A stretch of DNA of 46,457 bases from Marinifilum sp. Its GTDB lineage: Bacteria > UBA9089 > CG2-30-40-21. Made by a program: the position numbers and the translations under genes. Where the stretch lies: NCBI GenBank assembly GCA_020717845.1, contig DYDG01000007.1, positions 1-46,457 of the forward strand, in the 5' to 3' direction. Of the stretch, positions 1 to 8,800 are shown in pieces (positions within the stretch are counted from its first letter, which is position 1; each line of letters begins with the position of its first letter). The notes beneath the pieces are model-generated. The model was not told where the DNA came from, made no database searches, and saw only the letters and a program-made list of their open reading frames with translations.

Positions 1-147
1 AGAGATGCTATCTCCTTGTGGTCGCCTATTAGCAAGGACAAGTCTTACCATTACAATCAGTTGCAGAAAAGTCTGGTTTATCCCTGCCAGTTGATAATTG
101 GGCACACTCTCAACATCGTGAACGAATACGGTGTCAAGTGTGGGTAA
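1..147 (+). CDS. 3' end of an unrecognised gene, or chance open frame over a dispersed repeat
   Basis: Frame 1 is open from the first base to a TAA at 145-147, giving 48 residues that end in NIVNEYGVKCG. I do not recognise the sequence. The first 40 bases contain CTCCTTGTGGTCGC, a phrase of a dispersed repeat found again near 9933 and, reversed, near 42547. Part of this frame may therefore be repeat-derived rather than genic. The bases from 148 to 281, up to the stop of the next gene, show nothing recognisable. Confidence 0.3.
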   Translation, partial: RDAISLWSPISKDKSYHYNQLQKSLVYPCQLIIGHTLNIVNEYGVKCG

Positions 148-281
148 AAGTCAGCTCCAGGGGGAGAGGGAACAATCTGCCATCTTCATTAATGAGAAAG
201 GCAATAATCATCCCTTTCTATTAATACTCTACTACCCTTGAACCTGTCTCAACGCTATTCATTTTTCTTTTACCTGAGTAA

Positions 282-2516
282 TTATAAAACTTCAAACAAT
301 AAAATCTCCTTGTTCTGATAAACTAAACGGCTATGTTTTCCCAGAAACTCTTCCAATATCCCCATGGATCGGACAAAATCTTCTTTCTGCTCAGGTGCGG
401 AAAAACTTGGTCTAAAAACATTACCAAGAAGCTGATTATAAAGGATATGAGTTATGTGCATTGACTTTAATTTACTGAAAAGTTTGTCAGAGCTATTGGC
501 ATTACTAATAAATGGGACTATCCATGAGGCTTCATAGATTAAATCAGATATATATTCCCGTTTACAATAAAATCCACGATTTTCCCAGATAAAAAAAAGC
601 TTGGAGGACTCAGGAAGTTTTTTGTTTATGTATTGAAACATTTCATAAGGCTGAACATTCTTTGACAAATAAGTTTCAGAGGATTCATTGCCTGCAAGAA
701 TATTCAAATGATCAGGAACTTTTTTTATATACACTGCCCCTTCCTTTGCCATAACTACAACGATTAAAATTGCAGAGATGTGGGATAAAACCCTTGTGGG
801 ATTAAATGATCCTTCTACTTGGGTCATCCTTTGTAACCCTATGACACAAAGGATACTCAATAAAGGAAACACAGGCACTAAATATCGCAGATTTTGAAAA
901 TAATATGCCCAGCAAGCAAAAAATACCCCGCAGGCTATAAAGAGATACCAGTATATCTTTTCTTTGCTTAAAAGAAGAAAAGCAGGAAGGATCATCAAGA
1001 ATAATGGGGTAATCTTGCCCAGAAATGATTTATAATCTAACCCAACATGTATGGTAATATTCCACGGAAGTAGCAAGTATTGCAAAAACTCCCTCCCCAT
1101 GCCAATAGATTTATGAAAATGTTCTAACTGTTCAGCTTGCACCTTACTCCAGTTTATTCCATCAAAAATAGAAAATAGCATTGGATATATTGGATTCCCG
1201 GTAAAATAATAATTTTTCACCATCCATGGCAAAAAGATTAGCATGGAAACACATAAATACAAAGTAATTCGCATCTTCTTCTGTTTTTCCAGTAAGGCAT
1301 GGACAAGCAGGCAGATAAATAAAGCTATAAGACAGAAACAGCCGGTATACTTTATCCCCAAACAAATGCCTGCATAGAAACCCATCAAAACAATCCAACA
1401 GAGAGATTTTTGTTCTGTATATGTAATAAAAGCAAGCATTCCCAAGAGAAAGAAAAAGGTAAGCCCCATATCTACATCAGCAGTAGTTATGGTATCTATT
1501 GCAAATCCATTCGCAAGGAATATTCCCACCCCTAACAGACTTAATTTGAGGGTAGAGAATTTTCTACAGAGAGAATATATGCCTACTCCAGATAAAACAA
1601 AAAAGCTTAAATTGAAAAGTTGGGCAAGGTCAGGGCCCTTTATAAGCATGGCTAATGTATAAAGCAATTCCATATTATGGGATGTATTGGCATTAAAATT
1701 GTAAATAAGTGGGATTATTCGGTGATGGGAAATGTAGTCAGCAGGTATCTTTAAATGATAGGCAATACTATCCCAGGATGCAGGTAGTAGAGTAGTTTCT
1801 GCAAAACAACTAACCCCTGTTAAAATAAAGAAACTTATGAGAAATAAAGAGAAATTATCTATAGATGAGATACTGGAACTTTTTTGAATAATAGATTGAA
1901 TTGTGGCTTTAATCTCTTTACGAGAAATAATTAATAAAATGACCAGAAAGCTTATCAGAATAGAATAAATAATTTCTTTATAAAGAAATCCTGTTATGCC
2001 TATGCCAAATGTAAGAAGCATCAAAAGCCCAAACCCTATTCCTATAGAAAAAAGGAAATCCATGATCAAGGAATCAGGATTATAGCCAATAATGGAAATA
2101 ATTTTCTTGCCTGACAAAAAGGTGATTGCAAAAATCAGTAAATAGCTTAACAATAGAAGGATTACAGAGAAAATATATCCTGTAAGCCTTGAAAAAACAA
2201 CCCCTTCAGACATAAATGCACATATAATTGAGAAAAGCCCTATTCCTGAAAGCAGCAGAATAGATAACCTTTTTATGGAGAACCCTTTTTTTAAGAAGAG
2301 ACTATTCCCCAACCATGTATATCCCAGGATAAGAATTATTAATAAAAGAAATAGGCTTGGGGATTGATTGTATTCTTCTTGATGGATAAGATAATACCTG
2401 TAAAATACCAGAGGGATTAAAATCCATGAGAAAAGGAAGATAATGAGTTCTTTTTTGGATAATATTGCTTTTTTCTGAATAGTCTCATTATGCTTGATTA
2501 CCTTATTTTTCTTCAT
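282..2516 (-). CDS. polytopic GT-C fold glycosyltransferase (ArnT/PMT-like)
   Basis: This is a 744-residue integral membrane protein with more than a dozen hydrophobic segments. It fits the lipid-linked-sugar-dependent GT-C transferases (GT39/ArnT-like), which act at the outer face of the inner membrane. The loop with ASWDSIAYHLKIPADY after an early membrane span resembles the Asp-bearing first periplasmic loop of that fold. A soluble, globular C-terminal part (last ~120 residues) follows the membrane region. The open frame continues 115 codons further upstream, but those codons encode a PEP-CTERM tail, so I start at the ATG at 2516 (MKKNKVIKHNET), preceded by a purine-rich GGAAGAAGG about 14 bases away. 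The acceptor is unknown. It lies in the same direction as a second GT-C protein at 3642-5270, which suggests surface glycan assembly. The family assignment is moderately sure; the substrate is not known. Confidence 0.72.
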   Translation of the reverse strand: MKKNKVIKHNETIQKKAILSKKELIIFLFSWILIPLVFYRYYLIHQEEYNQSPSLFLLLIILILGYTWLGNSLFLKKGFSIKRLSILLLSGIGLFSIICAFMSEGVVFSRLTGYIFSVILLLLSYLLIFAITFLSGKKIISIIGYNPDSLIMDFLFSIGIGFGLLMLLTFGIGITGFLYKEIIYSILISFLVILLIISRKEIKATIQSIIQKSSSISSIDNFSLFLISFFILTGVSCFAETTLLPASWDSIAYHLKIPADYISHHRIIPLIYNFNANTSHNMELLYTLAMLIKGPDLAQLFNLSFFVLSGVGIYSLCRKFSTLKLSLLGVGIFLANGFAIDTITTADVDMGLTFFFLLGMLAFITYTEQKSLCWIVLMGFYAGICLGIKYTGCFCLIALFICLLVHALLEKQKKMRITLYLCVSMLIFLPWMVKNYYFTGNPIYPMLFSIFDGINWSKVQAEQLEHFHKSIGMGREFLQYLLLPWNITIHVGLDYKSFLGKITPLFLMILPAFLLLSKEKIYWYLFIACGVFFACWAYYFQNLRYLVPVFPLLSILCVIGLQRMTQVEGSFNPTRVLSHISAILIVVVMAKEGAVYIKKVPDHLNILAGNESSETYLSKNVQPYEMFQYINKKLPESSKLFFIWENRGFYCKREYISDLIYEASWIVPFISNANSSDKLFSKLKSMHITHILYNQLLGNVFRPSFSAPEQKEDFVRSMGILEEFLGKHSRLVYQNKEILLFEVL

Positions 2517-2861
2517 ATTATTCTCAACCTTCTTCCTTCTACACCATCCCAATCCACACAAACCTGTGCCAAGAAGGATTAAAGAAGCAGGTTCAGTCAC
2601 ACTATTATTATTTGGTGTAGGGGCTAAATACAGTGTTGACCCTGAACTTTTCATGAAATATTCTATACCACTTGCTGGATCATAGTAACTTCCTTTAATT
2701 GAATCCCCAGCATATGCTCCCCAATTCTGGTCTATCCATGTTTGACCTTCGTCATAGCTATCAAAAGAGGTCAGATTACCTCCTTTCATTGCCCACATTC
2801 TATGATGCAGGTTACCATTAGGGTCACCAATACCTGATACCCCTGATACCCCCGATACCTG
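2517..2861 (-). pseudogene. C-terminal remnant of a PEP-CTERM exported protein, in frame with the next gene
   Basis: Between an in-frame TAG (2862-2864) and the glycosyltransferase ATG the frame is open. It encodes a short Val-Ser-Gly repeat (a ~9-bp tandem unit around 2832-2858), an extracellular-looking segment (YDEGQTWIDQNWGAYAGDS), then TEPASLILLGTGLCGLGWC followed by RRKK. That last part is a textbook PEP-CTERM sorting tail: EP motif, hydrophobic helix, basic end. No signal peptide or plausible start remains, so this is a 3' fragment of a larger surface protein. It has no stop codon before the glycosyltransferase: the sorting tail runs straight into it. Either translation is fused, or the ATG at 2516 is used independently. 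Confidence 0.7.
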
Positions 2862-2982
2862 CTAAATCGCAAGTTATGCCAGTGTTGAGTATATCTGCCT
2901 AATCTGATTGCTCAGATCAACATCTTCTATGTAATTATAAAGCTATATTTTACACAATGCCCAAAAAATGAAATATAAATAT

Positions 2983-3011
2983 AACATACCACAAAACACA
3001 CCTTTTGTCAA
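2983..3011 (-). promoter_or_regulatory. sigma-70-type promoter, minus strand
   Basis: On the minus strand TTGACA (3011-3006), 17 bases, then TATGTT (2988-2983). It points towards the PEP-CTERM remnant and the glycosyltransferase. An ATCTGA/TCAGAT hairpin lies in the leader near 2917-2933. Confidence 0.55.
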
Positions 3012-3120
3012 TAAATTTTTTCTGCACAAAATATTGTGAGGCTGTTTATTACTATTGACTGATTACCTCTAAACTGGAAAGATTTCGACCTGAGCAATTA
3101 GGGTAATTTGCTACAGGTGG

Positions 3121-3300
3121 AAAGTATCCGATACATGTCCCGTAGGGACAATATATTGGTAGAAATAGATATGACACAAGCATAAATGCCGTAGGCATGA
3201 TATATTAAAATTCAATCGGCTTGAAATTATGTCGTTCCTATGGAACTTTTAATTTGTTTACGGTTATTTGCTACCAATATTATGTTCCTAACGGAACTTA
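3121..3300. repeat. cluster of short palindromic repeats with a shared flank
   Basis: At least four hairpins sit within 180 bases. The stems differ but are internally complementary: TGTCCCGTAGGGACA, ATGCCGTAGGCAT, GTTCCTATGGAAC and GTTCCTAACGGAAC. The first is followed by ATATTGGTAG; the last is preceded by the reverse complement CTACCAATAT, so units occur in both orientations. Different stems with kept pairing and a kept flank are the signature of a REP-like mobile palindrome family. Confidence 0.7.
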
Positions 3301-3331
3301 GGAAAAAGATGTGGGTAAGGGTAAGCTTAGC

Positions 3332-3349
3332 AAAGGGGGTCAGGGGGTT
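3332..3349 (+). repeat. dispersed 18-base G-rich motif, copy 1
   Basis: AAAGGGGGTCAGGGGGTT here is identical to 44717-44734, where it is part of a larger hairpin. The surrounding 2862-3378 contains no gene I can support. Confidence 0.6.
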
Positions 3350-3378
3350 ATATTTCCCTCCATTTCTTCTCACACATT

Positions 3379-3570
3379 CTAATTGTTCAGGTGGAAAATT
3401 ATTTTTTTACTTATCGATATTTCTCCTGAATATGTCCCAGCCTCAACTGTTACTGTGCCATTTTCAGGGCAAGCATCAATTCCCTGTTGAATTGTTGGAT
3501 AATCTGCAGGCACGCGAATCTCGCTTGCCTCAATACTTCGCCCTGTTATGTTATACAGCAAAAAAGGTTG
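3379..3570 (-). pseudogene. fragment of a secreted right-handed beta-helix protein
   Basis: After an in-frame TGA the minus frame reads VPADYPTIQQGIDACPENGT and then VTVEAGTYSGEISISKKI, before a stop. This is the classic first coil of NosD/pectate-lyase-like beta-helix surface proteins. A real member would continue for hundreds of residues and carry a signal peptide; here there are about 63 codons, with no ATG and no ribosome site. It is a both-ends-truncated relic, like the PEP-CTERM tail next to it. Confidence 0.6.
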
Positions 3571-3641
3571 TCAATAATACCAAAACCATCTTTATCCATC
3601 TTGTCTTCATATGAAAATACCTTCTAAATATAATTGACTGC

Positions 3642-5270
3642 TTATCTCCAGAGATAAACAATATCTTTATTCTTAATAGTGCTTCCCTTAGGTAGGAAAA
3701 ACGGCAAAAAGCTATCACGGGTAATATTTACTGCAACCAACTCATATTCATTAGATAATCTTTTATCTATTAATAATTCTCGATCCCCAGGAAGTACTTG
3801 AGAAATCCACTGATAATACTCCTGAATTTTTTGAATACTGATTGGACAGGGTAATAATTCAGCAGCACCAACGATAATTATATCCGGCTTTTTAGAAAAC
3901 ACATAATTGGCATCAAATTTCATATGTCCAACAAGCCCTTTTCCCCCTTTTTCAACCCTTTGACGAGCAATATGTTTATCATTCAATCCCAACATATCTA
4001 TTGTATGGAAGCCTGTATAATATGGAATTATCCCTGCTGGATTGATAGCCATCTTTGTTGAAGACGGAAACACCTTAGCAAACCATTCTCCAGTTTTAAT
4101 ATTAGCTGCATCTCCTTTATTATACTTTGGCACTAATTCTTTTGCTTGAGCTCCCTTAGGACAAGCAGTAAAATTAAAATACAGCAGATAGCCTAAAATA
4201 ATTGCTACAAGTATTGGAGAAAATATCTTCCAACTATTTAAAAATCTTTCAATTATCTTTTCGATATGGATAATTCCCTCTCCTATTAATAAACAAAACA
4301 AGGATAATATTGGCACAAAAAATCTAAAGCATGGGAAACAATCTCCGCCTACTAAAAAAATATAAACACTAAATACTACAATTAAACTTGTAAAATAAGT
4401 AAACCATATTTTCCTATAACAAAAGACACCTAATATTAAAAGAAGAACCAACCCTATCCAACCAAAGTTTGTTGAGAAAAAATTAATTGCATAGTCAAAT
4501 CCAGTTGTATATTGAGCTGCTCCAGGAATAACCTTAGCATAAAAGGTATTCGGCAATAACTCTCCATAATACCACAACTTAAAAACAAGATATGGAACAA
4601 GAATAACAGCAGCCGTAATAAAAAATACCAGAATATCCTTATAATTTACCTTCTTAACAATCCATAACCCCAGAAGATAGATAAAACTAATCAGTAGAAA
4701 AAGAAAACCCTCAGGTCGTGTAAGAGTAGATAGAGCAAAGAAAAAAGAGGATAACATAAAGTTAGATTGTCTGAAATAAAAATATACTCCACAAATTACA
4801 AGAAAACTAAAAAGATGAGTTTCTAACCCTCCTGTAGCCCATAAGGTATAAGAAGGATTAAATGCCAGCAGAATCACAGGAATGAGGTTGTAAATTGGAT
4901 GAGGAAATATAGCTTGAGCAATTCTAAAACTTACAATTATAGTTCCCAATGCAAAGATAATTCCTAAAATAACAGAGGCCTGCGGCATATAACCTTTAAA
5001 GCCACTCAACATTAAAACCCACAAAAAATTAGTATAGCCTTCAACATATTCTCCTATATTAAATACTATCCCATTCCCCTGGATAAAATTTTTTGCATAT
5101 CTAAATGAAATGTATGCATCTTCTAATGGAGGATTAAAATTAAGATAAAAGATATGAAATAATAGAGACAACAATCCTATTAGAAGTCCTATATAGGTAA
5201 CATAAGGAGATATAACCATAGATTGAGATTGTTGCCGAGAAGGTTTATCTGCTTTTTTTTTCTTAGCCAT
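3642..5270 (-). CDS. polytopic GT-C glycosyltransferase resembling AftB-type arabinofuranosyltransferases
   Basis: This 542-residue membrane protein begins MAKKKKADKPSRQQ and then enters a first span. The following loop reads NPPLEDAYISFRYAKNFIQG and then YVEGYTNFLWVLML. The DAYISFRYA and VEGYTNFLW motifs are characteristic of the AftB-like branch of polyprenyl-phosphate-sugar-dependent GT-C enzymes; the Asp of DAYIS is the expected catalytic residue. About ten membrane spans are followed by a C-terminal soluble part. The frame opens 21 codons earlier, but the ATG at 5270 has AAAGGGAAAAACGTT in front and starts a typical basic N-terminus, so I prefer it. The likely role is adding a sugar to a cell-envelope glycan or glycoprotein outside the inner membrane. 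Donor and acceptor cannot be read from sequence. Confidence 0.75.
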   Translation of the reverse strand: MAKKKKADKPSRQQSQSMVISPYVTYIGLLIGLLSLLFHIFYLNFNPPLEDAYISFRYAKNFIQGNGIVFNIGEYVEGYTNFLWVLMLSGFKGYMPQASVILGIIFALGTIIVSFRIAQAIFPHPIYNLIPVILLAFNPSYTLWATGGLETHLFSFLVICGVYFYFRQSNFMLSSFFFALSTLTRPEGFLFLLISFIYLLGLWIVKKVNYKDILVFFITAAVILVPYLVFKLWYYGELLPNTFYAKVIPGAAQYTTGFDYAINFFSTNFGWIGLVLLLILGVFCYRKIWFTYFTSLIVVFSVYIFLVGGDCFPCFRFFVPILSLFCLLIGEGIIHIEKIIERFLNSWKIFSPILVAIILGYLLYFNFTACPKGAQAKELVPKYNKGDAANIKTGEWFAKVFPSSTKMAINPAGIIPYYTGFHTIDMLGLNDKHIARQRVEKGGKGLVGHMKFDANYVFSKKPDIIIVGAAELLPCPISIQKIQEYYQWISQVLPGDRELLIDKRLSNEYELVAVNITRDSFLPFFLPKGSTIKNKDIVYLWR

Positions 5271-5378
5271 AACGTTTTTCCCTTTATAACCCTTTTTTAA
5301 TACTTCTGATATTTTTGCATGAAATTCTACCAATAGCCTTGTTTATTTGCACAAATTAATTTAAGAATAGGATTGGGG

Positions 5379-5570
5379 TCAGACCTCGAAAGCAGAATTA
5401 ACTATCTTCCCTACCTTCTTTTTACATTCTTCATCTTTGCTCATCTGGTCTTTTATACGGATACTCGCTTTACCTATTGCAGTCGGACTTACCCCAAATA
5501 TCGCACCTATTTTCTTATTACTCAATCCAGTACGACTATGTAAAATATAGATTGCTACATCCCGACGCAT
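5379..5570 (-). pseudogene. C-terminal tail of a REP-associated tyrosine transposase (RAYT-like)
   Basis: The 63-codon frame reads RRDVAIYILHSRTGLSNKKI, then a second helix with GVSPTAIGKASIRI. This is a DnaA-C/Trp-repressor-like helix-turn-helix that in many candidate-phylum genomes forms the C-terminus of TnpA_REP (RAYT) proteins. The catalytic HUH domain with its HxH and Tyr motifs is absent: upstream the frame runs into the palindrome at 5564-5615. The bases after the stop (GGGGTCAGACCTCGAAAGC) resemble a segment I associate with such genes. RAYTs mobilise REP palindromes, which fits the abundance of palindromes here. Assignment is from motif recognition only. Confidence 0.55.
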
Positions 5571-5615
5571 CTAAAGATGCTCACTACATAATTTGCAGTG
5601 AGTATTTTTAGACCC
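5564..5615 (+). repeat. dispersed ~52-bp palindromic repeat, copy 1
   Basis: It contains the hairpin GCATCTAAAGATGC followed by TCACTACATAATTTGCAGTGA (itself a stem, CACT/AGTG) and TTTAGACC. A second copy lies inverted at 27411-27461. A third, shorter relative at 45866-45890 has GCACCTAAAGGTGC, a compensated change in the stem. The left end coincides with the first codons of the transposase remnant. Confidence 0.75.
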
Positions 5616-5650
5616 GTTATAAGACTTTTTCCACCTGTGTAAGAATATAG

Positions 5651-5853
5651 GGTGGTGTCTGAGAATAACTAAATTCACCGCAGAGACACAGAGATCGCAG
5701 AGAATCGTAGCCAAACAATATAAAAAATCACGAAGGAGACACGAATAGTTTCCATCATTCGTGAAAATTCGTGTGAATTCGTGGCTAATCTCTGCGTCTC
5801 TGCGGTGAAAAAATCTCAAAAATTAACAAAGTAAGCTAATATCAGACACCACC
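5651..5853. mobile_element. 203-bp MITE-like element with nested inverted repeats
   Basis: The outer ends are perfect 12-base inverted repeats, GGTGGTGTCTGA (5651-5662) and TCAGACACCACC (5842-5853). Inside are 22-base arms, 5674-5695 and 5788-5809, with one mismatch (TTCACCGCAGAGAC... type). The core carries CACGAAT/ATTCGTG words. There is no coding sequence of its own; the 82-codon open frame across it is just the repeat read through. Confidence 0.75.
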
Positions 5854-5867
5854 GAATATAGCTGCCT

Positions 5868-8800
5868 TTATCTTACAACCCCAAGTTTTCCTCTTTTCCC
5901 ACCTGTTATTGTATAGATATAAATACCTGAGGCAATGCTTTTCTTTGAAACATCCCATTTTTGAGGGCACTCTGTTACCTCTATTTCATCTATAAGCTCT
6001 CCGGCAATGTTGTAAATCTTGATCTTTGAACCATTGGTTACTTTGTCAAAGTAGATGTATTGCCCTCCCCCTTTTTCCCATGGGTTTGGATAGGCATAGG
6101 CTTTGTCATTATCGGTTATTGTTGATGTCCCGCCTCTAACAGTAAAGCTTCCACTTTCTCTGCTTGCAATATGATTTATATGCTCTTGTTCGTTATAGCT
6201 ATATATTATAGGAGACTCTATTATTATTTTAGTTGATTCACTACAGGGAGAAAAAGTCTCTGTTGTATAGGTCGCATAGACCATTCCTTCATTATCTGTG
6301 AATCCAAATTCAGGGGAAATACTGCTTGTCTGCCTCTGCTTTTTCTTCATTTCTTCAAATGGTCTTTCGTCAATTGTTACTCCTTCTTCTTCTTCTTCTT
6401 CTTCTTCTTCTTCTTCTTCTTTTAAACTAAATTGTGTATATACATTTGGCCGTGGATTATTCCATTCATCTAATAATTGAGCCTTTATCCTGATGGAATC
6501 ACCCGGAGCAACAAATGTTTCTTCTTGAGAAGGCTCTATCTCAAAATGCAGACGATATACCTCAAAAGCATCTACCTGTTTTTCTTCGGCTACAGCAAGG
6601 GTAACAGAGCCAGGATGAAATCCCATGGGAGAAGATACACAATCATGTCCATATTCTGGATGTTCTCCAACTCCTGCTAAGATGAGATAAGATTCTGGAG
6701 GTATATTTTCTAATCTATAGGGTGTTTGTGCAGCCACTGTTGGGTCTATATGAATTCTTGTGAAGAAAACACCATCACATTCCTCTGTTTCAGTCTCTCT
6801 TACATCTGTTATCAGCCATTCCCATTCATAAGGCAGGAGAACTACAGTCAATGTCCCTGAGTAATTACCTCGATATGTTATTGTCCCTTGTAAGCTTGCC
6901 GATGTATTTTCAAGATACATGGCCAAGAATTCATCCCAGTTTGTATCTTTTGAAAAATCAATAATATCTTCTGTATAAGTTCCATATTCTTCATCATAAA
7001 AGCTTTCTGGAAAGTAAATGCTCAATCCGTGCATTTCCCTTTTTGAGAAGTTAGCGATGATAGAAGTATCAAGCTCAGAAATGAGGTTTTCCACAGCTAA
7101 AGAGAGTGCATCTGAAATTGTGCCTGTTAATGTAGCAAAATGGTATAGATCAATATAAGATTCAGCAAAGGCTTTATCTGTCTCCTTCCATGCTGCCCTT
7201 ATTTTATCCCAATCTCCTGTATCTGTAAGAGAACCAATATAGTTAGAGAGTGCCCCTGCTAATTTATCTGTATTAGAAAGAGAGACTGCAGAAAGTGTAG
7301 GGCTTTCACCCATAAAAGAATCCTTTTCCCAATAATCTTTATACCTTCCTACTATTGAACCTCCAAGCTCAGCAGCACTCATGGTTGGTGTTCCATTCAG
7401 GTCTTTTAGAATGAGTTCATAAGGCCAGCCAGGAGCCAGTTCTATCTCCTGCGAGGCAACCATTACGTCTGCATAATCCTTTAGCTGATAGGCATTTTCA
7501 ATCATTCCCATCAAGCAGGCATCAAAGCCTATTAAATTTATCCTGGGCAATTGGGATAAGGCGTCCTGAACCTCACTCATATAAAGGCAATCTCCAGCAG
7601 ATGTATCATCCCAGCAGACAGCCTTTTTTCTTATCTTTTCAAGGCAAGCCTTATCTCTCCAACCATTACCATGATTCATAAACACAAAAGAATAGTTTTC
7701 TGCGGGATAATTCTTCATTGCCCAGGAGGCAAAATCTACTACTGTCTCAGGGTCTCCCATATTCACCTCATCAAGGCTTAAAACCTCTGGTGAGGTTATC
7801 AGCAGATCATTGTCATCCTTAAGCAAGTAATAATAAGATGAATTTTCATGTCCTTCTATTCCATCCATTAAGACAACAACATTTACCTTTTCTGACGAGC
7901 CAACACGCTCTATTATGTTTATATCATCCAGTGCATATTCCTCAAGGTTATTATCGCCATCAAGATAGACTATAAATGTCCAGGATTTTGTGCCATGAGA
8001 TATGGGTACTGCCTCTGAGTAGTTAGAATATACAGGTGGAGATTTTCTTTCTTTTTCCTTTCCATCTGAGATAATTGCATAGACAGAATAGGTGCCTTGT
8101 GGGATATAGGAGATTTTCCAGGTATAGCTGCCACGTGTATCATGTTCAGAGATACCTCCTGCAATCAAAATACCATCATAGTTTTCTTGATCTGTATCGT
8201 AATATAGGCTTATTTTTGCTTCGTCATCTAAATCTTCAGCGTCCCACATAAGGACAAGGCTTTCAGTTCCTTCTTCTGTGGGGGGTAAGAGAGTAATTGC
8301 AGGTGCTGTATTTGACCCAATCCAGATATCCTCTGGCATACACCAATTTCCTGTCTGTGTCCCTGTTAGTGCCCTTATCCTATAGTAATAAAACCCTGTT
8401 TCCTGTCTGCCAGGGATAAGACAAGATGTTCCTGGGGTTACAACTATGGAACTCCATGTAAATGTTTGAGTTGCCTCCTCAAGATCGTAATATTCTGCTT
8501 CATTTACAGGGGACCAGCTTACAGTAAAAGTTTCAAAAGGCGATACTGCATAAAGCGGACAAATGCTGGGAACATTAGGGGTTGTTTTGAAAAGCCTGGA
8601 AAGAAAATCAGGCCAGGTTGTATCGTTGCAAAAGTCGACAGGCTTGAGAAGGACATAGTCAGTATACTCCTCATCCTCTCTACTTTTTGGGAAGTATATA
8701 TTTAAGCCATAGAAATTGGAGCAATCTGAGCTTGCATAATTGGCAATTATTGTCCTATCTAAATTTTCCTTTAAAGATTCAGCTTTTTGAGTTATACTTT

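Noticed and set aside
3121-3300. Possible CRISPR array
   Set aside because: Units differ in stem sequence, orientation and spacing; there are no equal-length spacers and no cas genes in the window.
3240-3614. 124-codon plus-strand open frame
   Set aside because: It spans palindromes, the 18-base dispersed motif and the antisense of the beta-helix fragment; no coherent composition.
5571-5819. 82-codon minus-strand open frame
   Set aside because: It reads through the MITE-like inverted repeats; no protein-like features.
6298-6480. Serine-rich plus-strand frame
   Set aside because: It is the antisense of the (GAA)12 tract in the C11 gene.
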